DNA of 64,000 bases from Adiantum capillus-veneris (taxonomy: Eukaryota > Streptophyta > Polypodiopsida > Polypodiales > Pteridaceae), in NCBI GenBank assembly GCA_014529385.2, contig CM043950.1, forward strand, positions 152,398,945 to 152,462,944, given 5' to 3'. How positions within the stretch are numbered: position 1 is the stretch's first letter; each line of letters opens with the position of its first letter. Below, in pieces: positions 33,613 to 46,620 of the stretch. The notes under the pieces are model-generated. The model was not told where the DNA came from. It was given only the letters and a program-made list of their open reading frames with translations, and ran no database searches. A program made the translations under genes and the position numbers.

Positions 33613-34493
33613 ATGAAGCAGGAACCTGGTCCGGTGTTCAAAGGAAATGAAGATGCAGACGATTGGCTTGCCGATTTTGAGCTATTTATGCTGACAGTGT
33701 TGTGGATGTCAGGTGATGAAGCAAAGCTTCATACTCTACCTTTGGTTATTTGAGATAAAGAAAAATCTTGGTTCGATGATTTAGAAGATGCACACAAGAA
33801 GAACTGGAATCGATTTCGAGAGCAATTTATACAAAAGTACCGAAAGGTGGTGTCGGCTTCGGAAGCAGATGCGAAGGTCAAAGGTTTGGAGCAGAATGTA
33901 AGTGCAAATTTCGATGCTTTTGTTGATAAGTTTGAAGCTTATTGGGGGGATTTTGCGGCTTCTATCCAAGCAACCAATGTGGGATACTTTAAGCTGGAAA
34001 GGTTTCTATCTTGCTTGCATATGTATGTTCGTGAGAGACTCGATCATGAAGATCTAGGGATCGGACCTTTGATGAAGCTGTCAGAGTCGCCAGAGCAAAG
34101 AGTCAAAAGATGAAGAAGAAGATGGAGGCAGGATTGTTGCAGTCTATAATCATGACAGCTAGTGGATCTAAGTTCAAGCAGATGGATGAGCATCAAGAGG
34201 TAAAAGCCCTGTCTTCTTTTGATATGCATGTGATCAAAGCACGTGAAGCTGATGCCAGGCTAGAGGAGATAGAACAAGTGCCAACCAAGTCTGAAAAGAT
34301 ACATAGAGGCCTATTCAGATTGCCACCTAGTTTGCTTGCTCAAGAGGACGAGGTGATAAAAGGCCTCAAAGAAGAAGTGTTGGTTCCAGAACTGACATCA
34401 CACAAGGTAGCAATGGTCCAAGAATCGGGAATTTCAGAAGAGGGGTCCAAAAGTTCCTCAAGATCTAGCAGCATAGACACAGATAGCATGTAG
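33613..34493 (+). pseudogene. Gag of the non-autonomous retrotransposon
   Basis: Starts MKQEPGPVFKGNEDADDWLA, in the style of retrotransposon Gag N-termini. Then come SWFDDLEDAHKKNWNRFREQ, FIQKYRK and FERFLSCLHMYVRERLDHED-like helices of the Gag family. Lesions: a TGA at about 33751 after LPLVI, and a frame change near 34060 where the frame moves into FDEAVRVARAKSQK. The C-terminal part is charged and ends SSSRSSSIDTDSM at 34493. No zinc knuckle was seen. Gag would package element RNA. Confidence 0.75.
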
Positions 34494-34586
34494 GAGACAG
34501 AATCCATCTCTTTTAGGTATAAAAGTTATGATGTTTTTCATGTAGATGAAGTTGAGAAAGATGTATACGAGCTGCCTGCCAAGCAG

Positions 34587-35193
34587 TTGAAGGTCAACGA
34601 AGAGCATAGTGCAAGTGTGGAGATGCTTTGTGTGAACTGGCTAGTTCAACAGCCTTCTCTTGTGTCTTATGATGGTGAGTCCCTATTGGAGGAAGAAGTA
34701 TGGTTTGATTGTGCATCCGACTTGGTTGAAGAGCAGGTTTTTGAGGATGACTTGCAGGAGCGAGAAATAGAGGTAGAGGTATGTCAACCTGATTTGTCTA
34801 TGCAGGGGGTGGGCCAACCTTGTCTTGGGGGGCATGTAGAGGTGCACATTGTAGTTCCAGAGTTTGTGTGTAGCCATGGAGAGCTAGCTCCGGCAGATGA
34901 CTCTATGGAAATGGATACAGGTGCAGTCTATAAGAGCGAGTCTCCATGCAAAGAAGTAGGTTCCACCAACCTTGCAGGTGATGAGGTATTTGAAGAACAG
35001 GTTGAAGCTGTAGCAGGTCATGCTCTTAAGTACGAGAAGTTGGTTTCAGAGCCTATTATAGAAGTTTTGGATGCAGGTATGCAAGGCAAACATGTTTGCT
35101 TGGCTATGCAGCACGTGGCGGCAAATTGGAGGGTTCTACTACTTTATGTGATGCTATGGATACATGTGTTCTTAGAGGTTTCTTTACATGTAT
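34587..35193 (+). CDS. Acidic ORF of unknown function, interrupted by CACTA copy 2
   Basis: Open for about 200 codons in an acidic, Glu- and Val-rich protein (VEEQVFEDDLQEREIEVEV, VFEEQVEAVAGHA), then cut by the CACTA insertion at 35194. The reading resumes in flank sequence at 42867 without an obvious conserved motif. No family was recognised. It stands where pol would be in an autonomous element. Confidence 0.45.
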
Positions 35194-35253
35194 CACTACA
35201 AGAGGCTATTCATATTAGCGACGATCACACAGCGACGCTCAAAATTTTTTTTT

Positions 35254-35340
35254 CCGGCGTCGCTATGAGCGTCGCAAATTTCTTTGTAAATTTGCGACGC
35301 TCATAGTGACGCTTATAGCGACGCTCATAGCGACGCCGGC
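35254..35340. repeat. Subterminal hairpin of CACTA copy 2
   Basis: CCGGCGTCGCTATGAGCGTC starts one arm. The other arm ends in its complement, with an additional GACGCTTATAGCGACGC block that copy 1 lacks. Confidence 0.88.
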
Positions 35341-35429
35341 TGGGGTAAAAAAATAACCGAACGCACCCAAAAGCTCAGCTCTCAGATCTGAGTTTTTCGG
35401 CGCCCTCAAGCAAGGAGCAGGTAACGCTC

Positions 35430-35433
35430 TCCC

Positions 35434-35480
<47 letters not shown>

Positions 35481-35646
35481 CTTCTCCACACACACACACA
35501 TACACACACAGTACACACACGAGGAGAGGAAGGAGAGCCAGGTATGCTCCTTCCCTCTCCTCATTCTCATGTTCCCTTCCCCTCTTTCTCTCTCCCTCTC
35601 TCTCTCTCTCTCACACACACATACACACACACACACACATAGTGTT

Positions 35647-35684
<38 letters not shown>

Positions 35685-35900
35685 AACAAAAACAAAAACG
35701 CACACACACATACATAAGCAAAGAATGCACACACACATTGAGAGAGAAAAAGAGAGAGAGAGCATGCATAACAAAAAACGCACGCATTGAGAGAGGAAAA
35801 GCATAAACAAAAAACGCACACATTGAGAGAGGAAAAGAGAGAGAAAACATGCATACGATCCAAAAAAACGCACACACATTGAGAGAGAAAGAGAGAGAAA
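35430..35900. repeat. Compound microsatellite and minisatellite of copy 2
   Basis: Same layout as 15431-15960 in copy 1, with fewer minisatellite units. Confidence 0.92.
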
Positions 35901-36834
35901 CTAATTTAACGTCGTAGGAAACTAATTAAAATTAAAAGACCTGAGGATCTAGCCGACGAGGAGTTGAACTCAAGACCTATTATTCAAGAGGGAAATGGCA
36001 TAATCAATCTATCATAATTGGCATGGGTGATAGAAAGGTTATACCATTTATCTCTTTTTATTGGCACACACATCCACACACGCGCACACACACAAGAAGA
36101 AGAGAGTTATAACGTCGTAGGAAACTATCTTAAAAGACGTTAAAGATTAGGTTATATGTAGACTTACATTAAATTAGATTTAGGTTTATTTTTAACTAGA
36201 TTTACATTTATTTAAGCTATATTTAGATTTACGTTATATTAGATTAGATTTAGGTCTCCATAGACTGCGATGCCTGCATGAAGCGGGTGAAGAAAGCCCT
36301 CAATGGAATATAGGGTATTGCTAGCAGCCTTCACTCATGGTGGGCTCCGTCGATCCCAAAGTACTGGTGAAATGTCTTCAGAAGATAGGGAAGAAGGTGG
36401 ATCTTCAGGGCGGCAAGAGTCACTACATCCCCGACACAATGACCATCTAGACAACCTCTAGTCATTAGACTTACGTTAAATTAGATTTAGCTTTATTTTT
36501 AGTTAGATTTACGTTTATTTAGATTTACGCTTATTTACGTTAGATCGAGTCCACGCAAGAATTACTTACGGTTTAGGGTTTAGAGTTAGACGAACAGTGA
36601 AAAGATCTACTGTGAAAAGATGTTAAGATGCTGTGAAGTGCTACAGCTAGAGAAGAGGCAAAGGGGTTTTGTCCACTACATGCAGTATCATGTAGACGTG
36701 GGTGTGTAGATTTCTTGTACCCACAAATATAGGTATTGACCAATAAAGACGAGATTATAACCCGGTGGTTCTGATCTCCGTGCACCTCTAGACCGAGGTG
36801 TGCGGGGCTTGGACATGACTAGAGAATGTCAGGT

Positions 36835-36836
<2 letters not shown>

Positions 36837-36907
<71 letters not shown>
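36837..36907. repeat. (AG)n microsatellite
   Basis: About 35 AG units just upstream of tnpD exon 1. Copy 1 has about half as many at 17293. Confidence 0.96.
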
Positions 36908-36910
<3 letters not shown>

Positions 36911-36972
36911 GACGAAGAATGCCAATAGAATATTAAATTTTTTGTCCAGGTTATAAGTTTTTTATCCTCATT

Positions 36973-39900
36973 ATGAGTAGTGATGAGGATGTGGGACCGT
37001 CCAACCGAAACACCTATCTCTCAACGAGGGTCTTATGTCCTTGTAATCAATGCAAGCATGCTGTGCGACGGACAACACGTGTTTCTTTGCAGCACATTCG
37101 CGAATTTGGCCAGTTCAATCCATCTATTATAGATCGAGTTGTTGCCAATTATAACTCGTTGGACTCTGACGCTGGCCAACAAGCAGCAATCTTGCAACCC
37201 AATAGACGTGTTCGCAGGCACTTTGGTCAAGCAGCATATGTGAGGCCACAAGATGTAGCCTCTGACAGCTCGGGGGATGATCAGGCAGAGCACATTCCCA
37301 ACGAGGCAATGTTTGAGCCCGAGATTGATGAAATGATCGAGACGATCATGGATTCAGAAAGGCTTATCTATGATGATATGAAAAGTGAAGCCGATACGCC
37401 ATTGTATAATCGAGCACGCATGTCTAGATTGAAAGCACTCCTGGTTCTTCTCAACATGCAGGCAAAGTTTGGATGGAGTGACACTAGCGTCACAGCGCTT
37501 TTCAGGTGATCTATTACAATTAGTTTACTTTAATAGAACTCTAAATGTATAATGATCTTATAGATTTTTACACGACTGTATCATATTTTTATGTTGTGTA
37601 GATTGCTGAAAGAGCACATACTACCAACTGACAATGTGATGCCAGATTCCCGAGATGAAGTAAGAAAGATTTTGCGAAACTTGGGGATGGATTACAATTC
37701 TATCCACGCTTGTCCTAATGACTGCATTCTTTTCAGAGGGGAATACATAGACATGGAGAAGTGTCCGAAATGTGATTCTGAAAGATATCGAGTAGATCTC
37801 CACGGGACAAAAATTCCACAAATGGTTTTGCGACATTTCCCTCTGCTTCCTCGCATCAAGCATTTCTTCGAATGTAAGTCCATGGCCGCCCTAGCATCAT
37901 GGCATGAGGAGAATAAATCTTCGGATGGTGTGCTACGAATTCCTGCAGATTGCGTAGCGTGGAAACATATAGATGGAACATGGTCGGATTTTGCCAGGGA
38001 AGCTCGAAATTTGCGCTTAGGCCTGGCTATCGATGGCTTAAATCCATTTGGTCAAAGATCAACATCTTACAGTGTATGGTCCATTGTCATCGTCAACTAC
38101 AACATTCCCCCGTGGTTGACTACGAAGAAGGGGCACCTATGGCTAAGCTTGATTGTGCCAGGGCGATATAAAGTGGGGAATATGGATGTGTATCTTCATC
38201 CACTATTGGAAGAGCTACAACAATTATGGATTGGCATAGAGGTGGTGGATATGAGCCGACACACAGGACGACGGAATGCTTTGATCAGAGGCATTCTAAT
38301 GTGGACCATGCATGACTGTCCCGGGCTAACAAAATGCTCAGGTGATCTATTGAAACTCCTCACTCAGACACTGTAAATCTTGTTTTTTTCCATAGTTGAT
38401 CGATTATCATGTGTATACATGCAGGGCTTCAAACAAGCGGATAGAGAGCATGTGTCACATGTGGACCTAGACTGAATGCACGTAGGGCACCCTCACTGAA
38501 GAAGCAAATCTACGAAGGTCATCAAGCGTATCTTCCAGAGAATCATGTGTTACGCGATGGCTTTTTGGGAAGAGAGCCACCAAGGATGTCTGCACAATCA
38601 TGGTTAGAGCAGAAGGAGATGTGCGATGACGGATTGCCTCCAGGGATGAAGAGACTATCTCTATGGTACGAGTTACCATACTGGCCCCGACTCATGATCA
38701 ATCACTTGCTCGATCCAATGCACATTTTCAAGAATGTGGGTAATCTACTATGGGACCATTTGACCGGCAAGAAAGATACTTTGGGAGCCAGAGTTGACCT
38801 TAGAAATGTGGATTGTATGGAGCAATATTGGCCGCAAACAGCGTCTGATGGATCGATAAAACTCCCTAAAGGACCCAGGATTTTCACAGGAGCCCAAGAA
38901 CGCAAAGTAAAAGAGACCATTCGATCTTTGCGGACCCCCACTGGCGTAATGCACTCGCTCCGAACGTGCTTTACTAAAGAAGGAAAGCTTACCGGTTTGA
39001 AGTCACACGATTGGCATAAAATGTGCCAGGTACGTTCATAGTGGACTTTAATATCATTGCATAAAATGTGGACTTTAATATCATTGCATAAAATGTGGAC
39101 TTTAATATCATTGCTGCACATACTTTACAGTTTATTTTATCGGTTGCCATTGAGGGATGTTTGTCTCTCGACATCCGTAACACAATCTACAAACTTGCAA
39201 AGCTGGTGCAATGGATCTCACAAAAGGAGATCAACGTAGACTCCATACCATTCGCCAAACTAAATGCTGCGCAGCTTGTGTGCATGTTTGAGAAACATTT
39301 TCCTACTACAATGCTAACCATTCAGGTGCATCTTCTTGTTCACATAGTTGATGAGGTGGAAATAGCTGGCACAGTTCATTCCAGATGGATGTTCTTCTTA
39401 GAGCGTTTCATGAAAACGCTTAAGGGATATGTGCATCAAAAGGCACGTCCGGAGAGTAGCATGGCAGAAGGTTGGTTGGTATCAGAGTCCCTAGTGTACA
39501 TTGGAGAGTGGCTAGACGGATTTGATAAATCCCGGGACACGCTATGGCCAACCATAGATGATGAGCGCATATCTGGGATTGTCATGTGCAATCTCGGTGT
39601 TGAGAAGAAGATGACGGAAGATCTAGAGGCTAAAATCAACCGATTTTGCATGCTTCACAATCCAGTGATGCAAAAGTGGATTTCACAATATGAGGATGCA
39701 AAGCAAGAGCAACAAATGGGCACGAATCGAGTGGAGACGGGGAAGACGACCACCGATGCACTATCCGACGGGTCTGGAGAGCCTACCAACATTCATGAGC
39801 TTAAGATGGTTGCACAACCAATTGAAAAGCGCACAACAATGCGGTGACGAAGTGACTGAGGAAGAGAGGGAGTACTCTCGGGGTTTCCCGACCAAGGTAA

Positions 39901-40729
39901 GTTTGCAATGTACGACTAGCTAGTGACTATATTTATAAACGTTTGAATGGCCACTCATAATCTTTGTTCGTTGTAGTATAAGTCATACACAGCAGCATGG
40001 TGTAAAGGTCGACATTTTAGGGTGGAACGAATCGACAAAAAGCGTTTTACTCAAGATTGTGGAATCATGGCAAAATTTGAACAGTCTAGTCGACGACGTT
40101 CCTCTGATGCAGATCCTGTGGTGGCGGAACTCACTTACTTCGGCACGTTGCAAGAGATTTTGAGGATCGATTACAGAGGATTTTTTGTCGACTTGTTCGA
40201 CGTGCAATGGTTCAAGGTAATCATGGAGGGTCGCAACGCTACTGTGCGTAGAGGAGAGTCTGGTTTTCTTGAGGTGGATTCTACTAAGAAATGGACTGAC
40301 CTAAGAGACACTTTCGTACTACCCGAGCATTGTGAACAAGTAAGTATGTAAATAGTTAACATCCCCCTTTTACAAGTTATGTGCTTGAAAGATCTCATGT
40401 AAGTTATGTGGCTCTGGCAGGTAATATTTCATCCTACAAAGTCTACATCAAACTGGTGGTACGTCATAGAGGTAGCCCCTCGTAGTGCAAGGACGTATGA
40501 AGGCTACCATGTGCCAATCACAATGACATCAATGGAGGAGATCAGAGAAGATGCTCAATCAGAAGCCGCTGCGGTGGTGCCAGACGAGCATCAAGATGCT
40601 ACTACTCTATATGGGGTGCATGCAGAGGAGCTACAAAATGAAACAGAGGATATGTGTTTAAACGGAGAGCTCTATATAGATATAGGAAGTTATGCTGAGT
40701 TATGCGAGGATGAGAGAGAGATCTCTTAA
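36973..40729 (+). pseudogene. tnpD-like CACTA transposase, copy 2 (nearly intact)
   Basis: Best copy of the transposase. Exons: 36973-37505, 37602-38341, 38425-39029, 39131-39896, 39977-40339 and 40421-40729, all with GT-AG introns of 80-101 bp. The exon 1-2 junction gives FRLLKEHILPTDNVMPDS, as in Tnp2 proteins. Domains in order: Cys-rich transposase-associated, Tnp2 core, DUF4218-like, DUF4216-like and an acidic tail. The product would be about 1,100 residues. Two lesions: TAG at 38442-38444, between SGLQTSG and RACVTCGPRL, also present in copy 1; and one extra base near 39716 (CAACAAATGGG against CAACAAAGGG), which shifts exon 4. Exon 2 lacks the TGA that kills copy 1. Confidence 0.9.
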
Positions 40730-41001
40730 AGCCACAAATATTGTATTTGAATAATTTTTCTCCTTGTTGTACAAGCTCTGGCTCTCTAAGTACCTTCTAT
40801 GGTGTATAACGCTCTTTTCTACTCGCGCTCACATCTTTTGATTGAAAATTCTGAGTTTTCGACTTGCCTCTTCTATCACTCAATTCATTGCGTCATTGTA
40901 TTTATATGCGTCATTACGTCATTGTATTTAATGGTCTTTGCGTCATTGTCTACTCTATTCATTCAATATTAAGTTTAAATATTCGTGTGTTTAATGCAGG
41001 T

Positions 41002-42312
41002 ATGGATGATGAGAAGTTTCTTTCTTCTTTGTCACCGCAGTAGAGACAGTGGTATGTGGAGCGTCATCACTCTGGCGCATCATCGCGCGTTCCTACTCCA
41101 TCCGCATCTCCCTCTCGTTCGGAGCATTCGGCGCGCTTCGAAGCTTCGGCGTCGACGAGACGAGCTTCACACTCGTCTAGACACCGGCGCTCTAGTGGTG
41201 GCGGTGGCGGTTGTTGTGGGGATTCCGCCACCGATGCCTCCACACTGCCTCATGTTCGATGAGGCTCTTTACCCTCCCCTTCTTTGCCCGCACCCACACC
41301 AGCCACAACATCGCCATCTACGCCAAGTTTTGCATGGCTGACTGTTCCTAGAAGCTACACACCTCTACCTACTCCGCCAGGAGCCACCCCACTCGACACT
41401 CCTCACTTCGGGGCCCAGACGCCGATGGAGACACCTGACGTCCGTACCACCATCGACACGCCGCTAGAGACCCCTGCCGGGACACCCAGGTTCACGCGTC
41501 ACCGGCCAGAGGGCTTGCCTTACTCCGTCGACATCAGCGGCGGCATCATCATGGATGATGACGGAAAGAAGGTGATCTCGCGCATGCGTGGTCTTTGCTC
41601 TCAGCTGTTTAGACACTACATACTAAACAAATGGAGTGAAGTATCAAGTGATTTAAAAAACAGAGTCATCAGCATACTTCATGATGAGTTTCCCGTTCCA
41701 ACACGGGATCAACGCTTCAATGAAGACCTGATGAAGATTCGAATGCGCGAATACTGCAAACACAAGCGTTCCGAAGTGCAAAAAGCAATCAAGAATGGGT
41801 GGAACAGGCCAGATTGGCTGGCCAAAGAAGATTGGAAGAATGCGAAGAAAGCAGCGCGCGAGAATCCCGACAAGTGGAAGCAACAAAAGGATGCAGCCAG
41901 AGCGCGAGTAGAGGCAGGGAGCTTGCACCACTTGGGGAGCGGTGGATGGGCATCATTTGAGGCCGATTTTATAAGTGTTTTCACATTGCTCTTTATGTTC
42001 GATAGTTTAGGGTTTATGAGTATTTTAGTTCTAACATAATGAAATCTTTGTATGTTTTGACAGTGGTCGATGACAGGACGTGATCCCACACCGTACGAGC
42101 GCGAGTAGGCAGGCAAAAAGGGCTTAAACGCCCTGATGGACATTCTCAGTTCTCGCGGCGGCATGGTTAGTATTAGGGTTTACTCTTTTTTATGTTTTGT
42201 ATTGTTTTATAAATGTCGTTATATGTTTATACTTACTGAAAGCTGTCTTATTGTCTTTTTTTGCAGAATCCGACAGATACGCCGCTTGGACGCGATGAGA
42301 CGTCTGACTAGA
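41002..42312 (+). pseudogene. tnpA-like gene, copy 2 (broken)
   Basis: Close relative of the intact gene at 29361-30670, same three exons. CAG has become TAG at 41041-41043, the 14th codon. A second stop follows PHVR near 41261. In exon 2, bases are missing so that ERVYVGRK becomes ERE-stop near 42105. The conserved C-terminal block (LFRHYILNKWS, MREYCKHKRSEV) is unchanged. Confidence 0.88.
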
Positions 42313-42654
42313 CGACGTCAGTTTAGCCGTAGCTAGATAGCATTAGTTTAGGGTTTCTCATAGCTTATGTATCATGAGACGGATTTTATACGTCTTTTTG
42401 AACCATGTATATTATTACATTTGTCACCGCAGTTCCTTTTGCCAATCAATTCTTTATGCCTATGATGTTGTACAATTGTCATTATTACATTTGCCAATCA
42501 ATTCATTTTGCCTATGATGTGTACAATTGTCAATTTTGCAAACAATGCGTCTTGTGGGTGACTATTTTGGGTCTATTATCTACCCTTGCACTTTTTTAAA
42601 AAAGTGAATCAAGTACAATATGGTTGATGGGTGTGCCCTGCCACCAAAAAAAAA

Positions 42655-42863
42655 TTCTCTCGGACGTCGCTATAGTCTTCTGTGTAAACGTCGCTATATG
42701 CGTCGCTATAGACGTCGCTATATGCGTCGCTGTATAGTGACGCATATAGCGAGGCTCTCGTAGCGACGCTCGTAGCGACGGTTTTAGCGACGCCGGGGGT
42801 TATAAAAACCCAGTGTATTTCCGTCGCTAACAGCGTCACAAGAGCACACAACCTCTTGTAGTG
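42655..42863. repeat. 3' subterminal repeat array, copy 2
   Basis: Repeated GCGTCGCTATA and complement words ending at the terminal repeat. Confidence 0.86.
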
Positions 42864-42866
42864 TAT

Positions 42867-43367
42867 CTTTGTATTAGTCGCAAGGCTCTTTTGAAGTGGA
42901 CTGTACTATGGAGGGCTCTCTGGCAGATGACATGATAGCGGCTTATGGTACCGATGCTTCAAGTGATCGAAAGCATACTTATGGTTGGCAGGAAGGATTA
43001 TGGATGCAGGGTGACAAAGCTCCATGCTATGAAGAGTTGGAAGGGTCATGGTTTGTCTATTGGCCTACAAGTGAAAAGAGGGGCTCAATGTGCATGCTTT
43101 ATAGGTGGATGGCAATGAGCAATGTTTTAATTCTGATCCAGGTGGAGCCTACACTATGAGTGGAGAAGATTCAAGCTTTCGATTTGATCCTGGCGGATAA
43201 TGCAACAAACGCTTTTCTCCCTATTTCTATTCTATTTATATAGCCATTATATCATTTTTCTTATGCAGCCTATGTAGATTTTTTATATTATTCTCTTTAT
43301 ACAGTCCTATTATACCTAAATAATGATATGGTTGAGCATGCATGCTCAATGAGGCGGTGGGCAATGA
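42867..43367 (+). other. 3' internal region of the gag-only retrotransposon
   Basis: Continuation of the interior after CACTA copy 2. An open frame with EGSLADDMIAAYGTDAS and WQEGLWMQGD, to a stop near 43159, is unrecognised. A purine-rich GAGGCGGTGGGCAATGA just before 43368 may be the polypurine tract. Confidence 0.55.
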
Positions 43368-45156
43368 TGGTGCCCCCAAACTGTGTCAACCCGTGGAAGT
43401 GTCAACAGCAGGGATATGGCATCAGGCAGGTTGATGGTATCGTACTTTGGCAGGACTCAGATGCATTTTGGAGCAAGTCTCACAGGGATGTGTATGACAG
43501 ATGCGGCCTTTTACTGGTCAAGTTGTGATTTTGGAGCTGTACTAGTTGGGATGCTTACAAATGCCTAAATCTCCATGATTGATATCTTTTTCTGTAGCCT
43601 AGAATGTGCTCTACAACTAGGGTTTTTGGCTTGTCATTCAAAGTTCTAGGGAGGAAGCTGTGCCACAATGAAGGTCGATCTCGATCTCTTGGGAATTGTT
43701 GAATGTCGCATTGAGCTCAAAGTCAAAAGTGATCATAGCAATTGTCTCCTCACCCGGCGGAGATCCGGACATCAGTGGATTGGTTTATATTTACTTGCGG
43801 CCATGATGGCCTTGGCACAAGAGCCTGAATCCCCATGTTAAGATATGCGGAGCTAAGCAGGATTACTCGGTCGCGGCTTGCTTTGTTCGCGGGAACATGG
43901 TCCAAGTCATAAGTCAAAAAGAAAAAAAAAAAAATCTTTAAAATAGCTATGCTAAAAAACGAGCTGCAGTTGATAGAAGGTGGCGACGTCATCTGGATGG
44001 AGATGAGCACAGTTCCAGCATGGAAGGGAGCCATTGAGACGGGTGTTACGAAGAGGATGGTGCTACTGCAGTGCATGCAGAATGTCAGTTTTTCATGGGT
44101 GGTTGCCAAAACGAGAGGAGTGGCCACAATATAGGACAGAAAAAGGGAGCCTGCCAGGGCGTCCATTGAGGGCCGCCAGCAGGGAGGCTCAGGGACGTGA
44201 CCAAGGGGGCCAGTTGCAGGAGGGGCGACCAATAGCAAGGTCGCTATTGGCCAGAGTAGAGCAGAGGGAGATGAAGGAGGGACCGCCACGGCGTGAGCAG
44301 GCCTGGGGGGAGCTGAAAGCAGAGCATCGAGAGGAGCAGGTCTGGTCCTGAGTGAAGGCTCGTGAGGAGCTACCCTTGGGGAAAGTGCAAAGAGCCGGGC
44401 TAGAAGTTGAAGGGTTGCGCCATCTTCAGGAGCCAAGGGCTGCAAGAGGCAAAACAGAGTGAGGGCTGGCTGTGTGCAGGGCTGAGAAAAATATGTGGGG
44501 TGCCGTGTCAAGGTTATCACGCTGGGGGAAGTTGGTGTATAAAGGCAAAACTAGAGAGAGCTACAGTCGAGAGAAGACTGAACTGATCAAGAGCTTATGC
44601 AGAGCCACCAAAGAAAAACAAAAAAAAGGTTACGTGAGCAGGGACCCTTGCAAGACCTACAAGGAGAGACATTCTTTTTGCAGGATATTTTCCATTTTCC
44701 ATCCTCCAATTGTGACCAGTTTAGTCGGAATATTCAATATCTTCATAATCTAATTGTCTGCTTTTATTAGTCTCCACCTTTTTCTCTTGTTTTTGTGTCG
44801 AGTGGAGTATGCTATACACATGTGGTTTCGGCATATATCAGATATATGAGTAGTTTTGTATGCCAAGAGGGTACCAATATGTAAGGAAGCTTATGCCTGT
44901 CTTAGACCTTGCAAGTATTTGATTGACTTTCTATGGTATTTGGTGCTTTGAAGGGTCATAGTCGAGAACCATGGTCGTATGTTTGGCAGCCCATTATATG
45001 CAGCTAGGGTTGGCTAGGTATGGGCTTGGACATTGATTGTTGTAGATTGTGATTCTAGATGTGTGTTTACTAGGGGATAGGGGTGTTGTGAAATCACTGG
45101 GCTATAGAGAGGCATTCACTGAGTGTGCTGGTGGTTTTCTCATTTCCCCGTTTCCA
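43368..45156 (+). repeat. 3' LTR of the gag-only element (1789 bp)
   Basis: Partner of 31715-33550, same TGGTGC and TTTCCA ends. It is followed at once by CACTA copy 4 sequence (ACGTTTTATGAAAACACTTA). Confidence 0.92.
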
Positions 45157-46445
45157 ACGTTTTATGAAAACACTTAAGGGATTTGTGCGTCAGAAGGCAC
45201 CTCCGAAGGGTAGCATGGCAGAAGGTTGGGTGGTATCAGAGTCCCTAGTGTATATTCGAGAGTGGCTAGACAGATTTGATAAAGCTCGGGACACATTATG
45301 GGAAACCATAGATGATGAGCGCATATCTGGGATTTTCATGTGCAATCTCGGTGTTGAGAAGAAGATGATGGAAGATCTAGAAACTAAAATCAACCGGTTT
45401 TGCATGCTTCACAATCTAGTGATGCAAAAGTGAATTTCACAATATGAGGATGCAAAGCATGAGCGACAAAGGGCACGAATCGAGTGGAGACGGGGAAGAC
45501 GACCCACCGATGCACTATCCGATAGGTCTGGAGAGCCTACCAACATTCATGAGCTTAAGATGGTTGCACAACCAATTGAAAAGCGCAGAACAGTGCTGTG
45601 AAGAAGTGACTGAGGAGGAGTGGGAGTACTCTTGGGGTTGCGCAACCAAGGTAAGTTTTCAATGTACGCCTAGTGACTTTCTAGATGTTTGAAGGACCAC
45701 TCATAATCTTTGCTGATTGTAGTATAAGTCATACACAGTAGCATGGTGTAAAGGTCAACATTTTAGGGTGGAACGAATCGACAAAAAGCATTTTACTCAA
45801 GATTGTGGAATCATGGCATAGTCTAGTCGACGACGGTCCTCTGATGCACATCCTGTGGTGGCGGAACTCAATTACTTCGGCACGCTTGAAGAGATTTTGA
45901 GGATCGATTATAGAGGATTTTTTGTCGACTTGTTTGACATGCAATGGTTCAAGATAAACATGGAGGGTCGCAATGCTACTGTGCACAGCGGAGAGTCTGG
46001 TTTCCTTGAAGTGGATTCAACTAAAAAATAGACCAACCTAAGAGACACTTTCGTAGTACCCGAGCATTGTGAACAAGTATGTTATGTGCTAGGAAGCTAT
46101 CCAATTTTAGAAGCCATGTGCTTGGAAGCTCTCAGTTATGTGGCTCTGGCAGGTGATATTTCATCCTACAAAGTCTGCATCAAACTGGTGGTACGTCATA
46201 GAGGTAGCCCCTCGTAGTGCACGGATGTATGAGGGCTACCATGTGCCAATCACAGCGGCATCAATGGAGGAGATTGAAGAAGATGCTCAGTCTGAAGTCG
46301 CTGAGGTGGTGCCAGATGAGCATCAAGCTGCCACTCTCTATGGGGTGCATGTAGAGGATCTACAAAATGAAACGGAAATGGAGAGCTCTATATAGATATA
46401 GGGAGTTATGTTGAGCTATGCGAGGATGAGAGAGAGACCTCTTAA
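45157..46445 (+). pseudogene. tnpD-like transposase, copy 4 (3' exons)
   Basis: Exon 4 remainder (FMKTLKGFVRQKAPPKGSMA) has a TGA at about 45432 and an extra C near 45506. Exon 5 (from about 45723) has lost several bases after CGIMA and carries a TAG near 46027. Exon 6 starts at 46153 and runs to about 46445 with deletions and an altered frame. Confidence 0.85.
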
Positions 46446-46620
46446 ATCCATAAACAATGTATTTGAACAATTTTTCTCCGTTTTATAATATATATTGTAT
46501 TCACGTGGCTATACTTGAGAAATTTAAATTGTATTTAATCGTCATTGCGTCCACTCTAGGTACGTATGCTCAAGGTATGTTCTCACAAGCAGGGACGTGA
46601 AAGTCTGATATGCCGACGAG

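Larger units (their letters stand above)
35194..42863 (+). mobile_element. CACTA transposon, copy 2, 7670 bp
   Basis: Complete from CACTACAAGAGGCT to CCTCTTGTAGTG, with the 3-bp duplication TAT at 35191-35193 and 42864-42866. It has both tnpD-like and tnpA-like genes, each mutated. It lies in the internal region of the gag-only retrotransposon, so it is the youngest layer of this nest. Confidence 0.97.
31715..45156 (+). mobile_element. Gag-only LTR retrotransposon, split by CACTA copy 2
   Basis: The LTRs begin TGGTGC and end TTTCCA. The insertion site is flanked by ACGT at 31711-31714 and 45157-45160, inside tnpD exon 4 of CACTA copy 4; an adjoining T makes a 5-bp TSD possible. Without the 7.67-kb CACTA insert the element is about 5.77 kb. 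It encodes a Gag and an acidic ORF but no protease, RT or integrase, which fits the non-autonomous TR-GAG class. Primer-site-like TGGTGCCCCCAC follows the 5' LTR by five bases. Confidence 0.9.
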
